Assembly: GCA_044354975.1 (NCBI GenBank)
Contig: JBIKZA010000089.1
Span: 1-6,143, forward strand
Length of the DNA: 6,143 nucleotides
DNA from: CAIZGX01 sp044354975
GTDB taxonomy: Bacteria > Bacteroidota > Bacteroidia > Flavobacteriales_D > Sanyastnellaceae
Direction of reading: 5' to 3'
The notes under the pieces were generated by a model. That model worked only from the letters and a program-made list of their open reading frames with translations. It searched no databases and was not told the origin of the DNA. The stretch's first letter is position 1. Each line of letters starts with the position of its first letter. The position numbers and the translations under genes were made by a program. Positions 1-4,858 of the stretch are shown here, piece by piece.

Positions 1-618
1 CTGCCAGTAGTCTTGGTCTAAAGGAAATACATCAATGTTTGCACCTGTTTCGTCAACACCAATTGGAACGATGTTGAATGTAGTTCCACCATCTGTAGAT
101 ACTTGAAGCGTTGCATCACCACCACCGAAATTACCATCATGGAAAATATCGAAAGAAATAGCAATGTTTGAAGCTGCAGAGAAATCTAAAGCTGGAGATT
201 GAAGATAAACATCGTCCATTGCACAGTCGCACGGTGTGTTGTCGTCATTCGCTCCAGCAAATTTGTTTCCTGTTCCAATTTGTGGAACAGGCCAGTAACC
301 ACCACCATTAGCAGTTGTGCTGTTGTGTGTTCTAAATGCGTTTCCGTTTGACAGGTCTGCTTGAACCACTTGGTTTGTAGACCATCCAGTTGGCAATGCA
401 CCGGGCATAGCGCCTGTTACGCTTTGGAAGTCTTCTGAAAGAAGAACAACGCGATTGCTCCAGTCAGCAGATGGAGCCATTTCTTGACGGATACTAGCTT
501 TTGGAGAAATTTCACTTCTTGTGAACGTTCTGCGAGCTGGTGATTGTTGCACTGACCATTGTGCGAATGATACACTCGCAACAGCCGTGAACAAACCTAA
601 TAAATAGATTTTCTTCAT
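1..618 (-). CDS. Secreted protein with choice-of-anchor-J / cleaved-adhesin-like jelly-roll domain (C-terminus beyond the left edge)
   Basis: The frame is open without a stop from an ATG at 618 to base 1, giving 206 residues. Residues 1-19 form a Sec signal peptide: MKK, then a hydrophobic stretch, then SFA with likely cleavage before Q20. A basic, polar linker follows (about 20-55). From about residue 57 the sequence reads as a beta-sandwich: VVLLSEDFQS, LPTGWST, a Gly/Asn/Asp-rich stretch, DVYLQSPALDFS, ISFDIFHDG and LQVSTDGGTTFN. The order of an 'EDFQ' start, 'P-GW', 'L-SP-LDFS' and 'VS-DGG-F' resembles choice-of-anchor-J / MAM-like domains of secreted Bacteroidota proteins. C130 and C132 lie close together in a Cys-Asp-Cys. 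Many such proteins carry a C-terminal type IX secretion sorting domain, but that end is off the window, so export by that route is only inferred. Adhesin or carbohydrate binding is possible; no catalytic residues are recognisable. It probably forms its own transcription unit, with a promoter in the spacer before it. Confidence 0.8.
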   Translation of the reverse strand, partial: MKKIYLLGLFTAVASVSFAQWSVQQSPARRTFTRSEISPKASIRQEMAPSADWSNRVVLLSEDFQSVTGAMPGALPTGWSTNQVVQADLSNGNAFRTHNSTTANGGGYWPVPQIGTGNKFAGANDDNTPCDCAMDDVYLQSPALDFSAASNIAISFDIFHDGNFGGGDATLQVSTDGGTTFNIVPIGVDETGANIDVFPLDQDYWQ

Positions 619-649
619 TTGATTAAATTTAAGTTAACTTTTAAGGGTA

Positions 650-681
650 CGAATATAAGTAAAATATCTTTTGCACTTCAA
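650..681 (-). promoter_or_regulatory. Putative Bacteroidota-type promoter of the secreted-protein gene
   Basis: Read on the minus strand, TTG (681-679) is followed by 21 bases and then TATATTCG (657-650). This is one mismatch from the Bacteroidota -7 element TAnnTTTG, with a TTG where the -33 element is expected. It would start RNA at about 645 and give a leader of roughly 25 bases. The leader is almost pure A/T, with a 10-base palindrome AAGTTAACTT (631-640) and no Shine-Dalgarno sequence before the ATG. The recQ upstream region has the same core and the same spacing, which raises confidence. Confidence 0.5.
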
Positions 682-705
682 CCGAAAATAAACAGTAATT
701 TGGAA

Positions 706-1500
706 TTACAACTTGTTTTTTTCAACACGCTGAGCTACGCGTATGCTTATTTCGTAAAGTAAAAGCAAAGGGAGGGAAACAAGCAGTTGACTAGTAACAT
801 CAGGAGGTGTTATTATTGCGCTTACAATTAGATTGATTACAAAGGCATGCCTTCTGTATTTTTTAAGGAATGCGGAACTTACTAGGCCAATTTTCGCCAA
901 GAAATAAATGACTACGGGCATCTGGAAAACCAAACCCGTTCCTAGAATGAGCGAAGAACAGAGTTTCAAATAAGACAATATGGTTGCGTTCACTTCAACA
1001 TCAGCAAAAGCAAAGTTTCCTAAAAACTGAATGGATAGCGGCGTCAAAACATAATAGCCGAAAAGCACACCAAGAAAGAATAGCAAGGATACATAGAAGC
1101 CAATGCCTCGGGCAGATTTAAGCTCAGTCTTTTTCAACCCGGGTCTCACAAAGGCCCAAAGCTGATAAAAGATTGCGGGAAAGGCGAGAATGACTCCTCC
1201 AATTAAAACCACCGTCATGTAGGCAGAAAAGTTCCCACCCATTGTCGTGCTCTGAAGTGTGAAGTTAGCATCTGAAAAGCAGAGCTGCTCTTCCAAACCT
1301 AAGTTATGGCCAAGCCAGCAAAAGAAACGGTATGTTGGAAAATCGGCGCGGCGCGGCGCCATGATAATGTTTTCGATAACATAAGTGTCGAAAATAAATA
1401 CAACCACAACTCCTGCAACAGCAAACAAAACCGCTCGAAACAATCTTTTTCTCAGTTCCTCAAGATGCTCCAAGAAGCTCATGTTTTTCTCTTCAGCCAT
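706..1500 (-). CDS. tatC: Sec-independent (twin-arginine) protein translocase subunit TatC
   Basis: TatC is the polytopic inner-membrane receptor that binds twin-arginine signal peptides and recruits TatA to move folded proteins across the membrane. This 264-residue protein has a normal family length. The N-terminal cytoplasmic signature MSFLEHLEELRKRL is at 7-20. Six hydrophobic segments lie at roughly 21-38, 91-115, 131-155, 174-200, 219-234 and 238-254. The signal-peptide-binding motif YQLWAFVRPGLKKTE spans 112-126, and F117 and E126 match the E. coli residues F94 and E103. P49 in the first periplasmic loop and D234 in TPPD are also present. Q193, in FQMP, stands where E. coli has glutamate 170. 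The first periplasmic loop contains two cysteines (C61, C74). The gene starts five bases after the kdsD stop and should be translated from the same mRNA. No tatA/tatB gene is in the window. A GC-only run codes for residues 48-52. Confidence 0.96.
   Translation of the reverse strand: MAEEKNMSFLEHLEELRKRLFRAVLFAVAGVVVVFIFDTYVIENIIMAPRRADFPTYRFFCWLGHNLGLEEQLCFSDANFTLQSTTMGGNFSAYMTVVLIGGVILAFPAIFYQLWAFVRPGLKKTELKSARGIGFYVSLLFFLGVLFGYYVLTPLSIQFLGNFAFADVEVNATILSYLKLCSSLILGTGLVFQMPVVIYFLAKIGLVSSAFLKKYRRHAFVINLIVSAIITPPDVTSQLLVSLPLLLLYEISIRVAQRVEKNKL
1345..1360. repeat. Three tandem GGCGC units inside tatC (GC-only run)
   Basis: Bases 1345-1359 are three copies of GGCGC, and with base 1360 the run ends in the palindrome GGCGCC. 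It lies within AT-rich coding sequence and encodes the Ala-Pro-Arg-Arg-Ala of the first periplasmic loop of TatC. It keeps the reading frame. Confidence 0.7.
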
Positions 1501-1505
1501 CTCAA

Positions 1506-2474
1506 TTAATTAATGCCAGCACTCAGAAGATCGTGCAAATGAATAATGCCACAATACTTTCCATTTTCGTTCACCACAAGCAATTGGCTAATCTTGTTGT
1601 TTTCCATCAATTGAAAACCTTCGACGGCTAAAGCCGAACTCTGAATTCTTTTGGCAGATGTGTTCATTAAGTCGGATGCGCGCAATGCATCTAAATTCAC
1701 GTTACGCTCTACTGCTCTTCGAATATCACCGTCTGTAACGATCCCCAACAGCACGTCGTTTTCTACCACAGCAGTGGCTCCAGCACGCTTGGAAGATATC
1801 TCCATGAGCAAGTCACGGAAGTTACAGTCTGAAGAAACCTGAGGAAGCGCATCTGCGCGCATCACTTGTCCAATGGTTGTAAAAAGTTTTTTTCCAAGGG
1901 CACCTCCGGGATGGAATTTTGCAAAATCGAGTTTGCTAAATCCTCTTTCCGTCATAAGTGAGACAGCAATTGCGTCGCCTACGGCCAATTGAAGTGTCGT
2001 GCTCACGGTTGGAGCTAAATTATTCGGACAAGCTTCGCTTGTCATGGGGGTATGTAAAAAGTAAGTCGATTCTTTCGCCAGAAAACTTTCGGTGTTAGCA
2101 CCTACTCCCACTAACTGAACATTCATAGATTTCAACAAGGAAACCAAGTATTGAATTTCAGGGGAGTCTCCGCTTTTCGATAGGCAAAAGACAATGCTAT
2201 TGTTTTGAACCATACCCAAATCGCCATGAATGGCTTCAGAGGCATGCAAAAACTGAGCGGGTTGCCCGGTGCTATTAAAAGTGGCCACCCATTTTTGAGC
2301 AATAATTCCGCTCTTGCCGATTCCCGTTACAATGATCGGTTGCTCAGTTTCGAGGACAGCCATTACAACAGATACAAAGGCGTTGTCTAGCGACATTCCC
2401 AATGTGGAAATCGCATCTGCTTCTAATCGAATGGCTTCTTTCGCCGAGTCTAAAATTGAAGTGTTTGAGGTCAT
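1506..2474 (-). CDS. kdsD: Arabinose-5-phosphate isomerase, KpsF/GutQ/KdsD family (SIS + two CBS domains)
   Basis: This cytoplasmic enzyme interconverts D-ribulose 5-phosphate and D-arabinose 5-phosphate, the first committed step towards Kdo for lipopolysaccharide. The protein is 322 residues, a standard length. A SIS domain (about 35-170) carries GIGKSG (51-56), HASEAIHGDLG (77-87), the phosphate-binding SKSGDSPEI (99-107) and the APTVSTT stretch (154-160). Relative to E. coli KdsD, residues K54, H83, E106, E147 and H188 match K59, H88, E111, E152 and H193 with a constant offset of five, so the active site appears intact. FHPGGALGKKL (187-197) leads into CBS1 (about 205-258, TDGDIRR at 247-253) and CBS2 (about 268-321, ending IHLHDLL). 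An in-frame ATG at 2549 would add 25 residues. I prefer 2474 because the extra residues are charged, lack family similarity and would overlap the recQ promoter. The gene is followed by tatC after five bases and is divergent from recQ. The activity assignment rests on family and residues; related isomerases (GutQ, KpsF) have the same fold. Confidence 0.93.
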   Translation of the reverse strand: MTSNTSILDSAKEAIRLEADAISTLGMSLDNAFVSVVMAVLETEQPIIVTGIGKSGIIAQKWVATFNSTGQPAQFLHASEAIHGDLGMVQNNSIVFCLSKSGDSPEIQYLVSLLKSMNVQLVGVGANTESFLAKESTYFLHTPMTSEACPNNLAPTVSTTLQLAVGDAIAVSLMTERGFSKLDFAKFHPGGALGKKLFTTIGQVMRADALPQVSSDCNFRDLLMEISSKRAGATAVVENDVLLGIVTDGDIRRAVERNVNLDALRASDLMNTSAKRIQSSALAVEGFQLMENNKISQLLVVNENGKYCGIIHLHDLLSAGIN

Positions 2475-2482
2475 TTTCACTT

Positions 2483-2498
2483 TGCAAAGATGCAAAGA
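2483..2498. repeat. Tandem 8-base repeat TGCAAAGA x2 just upstream of kdsD
   Basis: TGCAAAGA occurs twice head to tail (2483-2490 and 2491-2498). The first copy overlaps a perfect 10-base palindrome CTTTGCAAAG (2480-2489). The block ends only a few bases before the kdsD start codon, so it may be part of its promoter or an operator. Confidence 0.6.
2485..2492 (-). promoter_or_regulatory. Weak candidate -7 element for the kdsD-tatC operon
   Basis: On the minus strand 2492-2485 reads CATCTTTG, one mismatch from TAnnTTTG. No clear TTG lies at the matching upstream distance. If used, RNA would start about 4-6 bases before the kdsD ATG at 2474, giving a nearly leaderless message. Being alone, this call is tentative. 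Confidence 0.25.
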
Positions 2499-2538
2499 AT
2501 CGGTAGTTTTTTGAGGTCTTTTTTTTCGATCGAATTTG

Positions 2539-2570
2539 TTGGTGTGCATGTGCTTTTGTGCTTATATTCG
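2539..2570 (+). promoter_or_regulatory. Putative Bacteroidota-type promoter of recQ
   Basis: TTG (2539-2541), 21 bases, then TATATTCG (2563-2570) matches the Bacteroidota -33/-7 arrangement with one mismatch in the TAnnTTTG box. RNA would begin near 2576, leaving a leader of about 45 bases that contains an inverted repeat. The promoter in front of the secreted-protein gene has the same two cores and the same 21-base spacing. Confidence 0.5.
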
Positions 2571-2589
2571 TTATGCGAAGTTTACAGAG

Positions 2590-2609
2590 ACGTTACTTTT
2601 TCATAACGT
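2590..2609. repeat. Inverted repeat ACGTTA / TAACGT in the recQ leader
   Basis: ACGTTA (2590-2595) and TAACGT (2604-2609) are exact reverse complements separated by eight bases. A second upstream copy, CGTTAT (2569-2574), is also an exact complement of ATAACG (2603-2608), so two alternative 6-base pairings share one arm. It ends 11 bases before the recQ ATG. It could be an operator or a weak RNA hairpin; chance cannot be excluded at this length. Confidence 0.4.
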
Positions 2610-2620
2610 TCAATTACTAA

Positions 2621-4831
2621 ATGATAATGATTACAGCGACAGATATGGCTCCGAAAGAAGCCTTAAAATATTTCTTTGGATTTTCAAACTTTAAAGGCCT
2701 GCAGGAAGGCGTTATCGATAATGTGCTTGCAGGAAATGACACCTTTGTGATTATGCCTACCGGAGGAGGGAAGTCTTTGTGCTATCAACTTCCTGCTCTT
2801 ATGTCGGAAGGAACGGCTATTGTGGTTTCGCCTTTGATTGCCTTGATGAAAAATCAGGTAGATGCTATGCGAGGATTTTCAAATGAAGAAGGCATAGCGC
2901 ACGTCATTAACTCTTCACTGAATAAAGGCGAAATTGCTCAAGTAAAGAAGGACATGCTCAGTGGAAAGACCAAGCTCCTTTATGTGGCCCCAGAGTCTCT
3001 GACAAAAGAGGAGAATATAGAATTTCTTCGAACCTGTAAAATTTCGTTTGTTGCTATTGATGAAGCGCATTGTATTTCAGAATGGGGTCACGATTTTCGT
3101 CCGGAATACAGAAGAATTAAAACGATTATCCAGCAAATTGCTGATTTACCCGTAATGGCCTTAACGGCAACGGCTACCCCAAAGGTTCAGATAGATATTC
3201 AGAAGAATCTTGGAATGGTTGATGCGAAAGTCTTTAAGTCTTCTTTCAACCGTGATAATCTGTACTACGAAGTACGCCCTAAAGTAAGCGTGGGTAAACA
3301 GATCATTCAATTCGTAAAAGGGAATGCCGGTAAGAGTGGGATAGTATATTGCCTGTCGCGAAAGAAGACCGAGGAGATTGCAGAGCTGCTCGTAGCTAAC
3401 GGAATTAAAGCGCTGTCATATCATGCTGGAATGGACAGCCATCAGCGGAACGATGTTCAAGATAAATTCCTAATGCAGGATGTAGATGTTATTGTTGCAA
3501 CCATTGCTTTCGGAATGGGAATCGATAAACCCGATGTGAGATTCGTTATTCACCATGATATTCCAAAAAGTTTAGAAAGTTACTATCAAGAAACGGGTCG
3601 CGCAGGAAGAGATGGTGGTGAAGGACATTGTTTGGCTTTTTACTCTCCGAAGGACGTTGAGAAATTAGAGAAGTTTCTGCACGGTAAACCTGTTGCGGAG
3701 CAGGAAATAGGAATGTTGCTTCTTCAAGAAGTAATGGCCTATGCCGAAACGGCAATGAGCCGAAGAAAATATTTGCTTCACTATTTTGGTGAAGAATGGG
3801 ATGATGTTACCGGTGAAGGGGCAGGCATGGACGATAATTCGCGCAAGCCGAAAGAAATTTTCGATGCTACGGAAGATGTGAAATTGGTTTTGGAATGCAT
3901 AAAAGCATTTAAAGAGACCCACAAAGCGAAATTTATTGCGAATGTATTGGGCGGGCTTAATAACGCTGAGGTGTCGACTTACAAAGCAGATAAGCACAAG
4001 TTGTTTGGCGCTGGAAAAGAGGAAACAGACAAGCATTGGAACGCCATTATGCGTCAGCTCTTGGTGAAGAATCTCATTCGTAAGGAAATTGAAACCTACG
4101 GAACGTTGAAGTTGACGCCTGACGGATTGGAATTTTTGAAGACTCCTTTCAAAATGGATTTAGTGAAGGAAGAAGAGATAGGAGAAACAGATGACGACGG
4201 TGAATTGATTCATGCAGTGAAGGCGACCGGTTCAGGAGCATCCGACGAAACGTTGTTCCTAATGCTGAAGGAATTGCGTCAGAAAGTCTCGAAGGAAAAG
4301 GGACTACCACCCTATGTGATTTTTTCGGAGCCTTCGATGGAGGAAATGGCTACTCAATATCCAATTACCATTGATGAGCTTTCTCACATTGGAGGAGTAG
4401 GGAAGGGTAAGGCCATGAAATTTGGTTCGGCGTTTTTAGCACTGATTAAAAAATATGTTGAAGACAATGATATTGAGCGTCCAGAAGATTTTGTTTTGAA
4501 GAGTGCACATGCGAAAAGCAGTCACAAGATTAAGATCATTCAAAATGTAGATAAGCGTATTCCGCTTTTCGATATTGCGAAGGGAATTGGTAAAACATAT
4601 CCAGATTTAATTGACGAGATTGAAACCATCGTTCATTCTGGAACACGCTTAGATATTCAATATTTCATAGATGATGAAATAGATGAAGATTCCCAAGATG
4701 AAATCATGGATTACTTCATGCAATCTGAAACAGATGATATTTTAGAAGCCGAAGAGTATTTCGACGGTGATTACGAAGAGGGAATCCTGCGCTTGATGCG
4801 TATTAAGTTTCATTCAGAAATAGGGAATTAA
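2621..4831 (+). CDS. recQ: ATP-dependent DNA helicase RecQ (SF2), with degenerate zinc site and acidic C-terminal extension
   Basis: RecQ unwinds DNA 3'-to-5' in recombination and replication-fork repair. The 736-residue protein has a complete helicase core: the F-GF--F-GLQ Q-motif (19-28), Walker A MPTGGGKS (45-52), motif Ia (66-80), IDEAH (146-150), the RecQ-specific aromatic loop CISEWGHDFRPEY (151-163), LTATAT (181-186), IVYCLSRKKTE (241-251), VATIAFGMGIDKPD (292-305) and motif VI QETGRAGRDG (323-332). The subdomain that normally binds zinc keeps RRKYLLHYFGE (381-391), but the four cysteine positions read S380, A401, D404 and S407. A winged-helix RQC domain follows (about 412-510, with LFGAGKEETDKHWNAIMRQL), then HRDC (about 541-615). 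A C-terminal helical region (about 628-736) includes a highly acidic stretch at 681-720. E. coli RecQ has about 610 residues, so this is the longer form. ATGs at 2621, 2627 and 2645 are all possible starts; none has a Shine-Dalgarno sequence. The gene is divergent from kdsD and convergent with the acyl-CoA dehydrogenase. Confidence 0.96.
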   Translation: MIMITATDMAPKEALKYFFGFSNFKGLQEGVIDNVLAGNDTFVIMPTGGGKSLCYQLPALMSEGTAIVVSPLIALMKNQVDAMRGFSNEEGIAHVINSSLNKGEIAQVKKDMLSGKTKLLYVAPESLTKEENIEFLRTCKISFVAIDEAHCISEWGHDFRPEYRRIKTIIQQIADLPVMALTATATPKVQIDIQKNLGMVDAKVFKSSFNRDNLYYEVRPKVSVGKQIIQFVKGNAGKSGIVYCLSRKKTEEIAELLVANGIKALSYHAGMDSHQRNDVQDKFLMQDVDVIVATIAFGMGIDKPDVRFVIHHDIPKSLESYYQETGRAGRDGGEGHCLAFYSPKDVEKLEKFLHGKPVAEQEIGMLLLQEVMAYAETAMSRRKYLLHYFGEEWDDVTGEGAGMDDNSRKPKEIFDATEDVKLVLECIKAFKETHKAKFIANVLGGLNNAEVSTYKADKHKLFGAGKEETDKHWNAIMRQLLVKNLIRKEIETYGTLKLTPDGLEFLKTPFKMDLVKEEEIGETDDDGELIHAVKATGSGASDETLFLMLKELRQKVSKEKGLPPYVIFSEPSMEEMATQYPITIDELSHIGGVGKGKAMKFGSAFLALIKKYVEDNDIERPEDFVLKSAHAKSSHKIKIIQNVDKRIPLFDIAKGIGKTYPDLIDEIETIVHSGTRLDIQYFIDDEIDEDSQDEIMDYFMQSETDDILEAEEYFDGDYEEGILRLMRIKFHSEIGN

Positions 4832-4835
4832 TTCC
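4824..4835. repeat. 12-base palindrome GGAATTAATTCC spanning the recQ stop codon
   Basis: The perfect palindrome covers the recQ TAA (4829-4831) and the start of the 27-base convergent gap. The gap is otherwise pyrimidine-rich on the plus strand. The palindrome has no loop bases, so a stable RNA hairpin is unlikely; a role in termination is only a guess. Confidence 0.3.
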
Positions 4836-4858
4836 TTATTTCATTTTTCAATTCTTTC

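Noticed and set aside
186..401. Minus-strand open frame of 71 residues at the left edge
   Set aside because: It overlaps the secreted-protein gene in another frame on the same strand, and its translation has low complexity and no family features.
619..705. A rho-independent terminator for tatC in the spacer
   Set aside because: No stem of useful length followed by a U tract can be found on the minus strand downstream of the tatC stop; the AAGTTAACTT palindrome is AT-rich and lies in the next gene's leader.
1306..1509. Plus-strand open frame of 67 residues opposite the start of tatC
   Set aside because: It is antisense to a well-supported gene and its translation resembles no known family.
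2475..2549. N-terminal extension of kdsD from the ATG at 2549
   Set aside because: The 25 extra residues are charged and unlike the family's N-terminus, the region overlaps the recQ promoter elements, and the catalytic residues keep a constant offset to E. coli KdsD when the start is at 2474.
3758..3841. RecQ as a pseudogene because of the missing cysteines
   Set aside because: All helicase motifs, RQC and HRDC are intact in one uninterrupted frame, and the substituted segment keeps its length and flanking conservation.
3665..4036. Minus-strand open frame of 123 residues opposite recQ
   Set aside because: It is an antisense shadow of the recQ coding sequence, rich in Phe/Cys/His as expected from reversed codons, with no promoter or start context.
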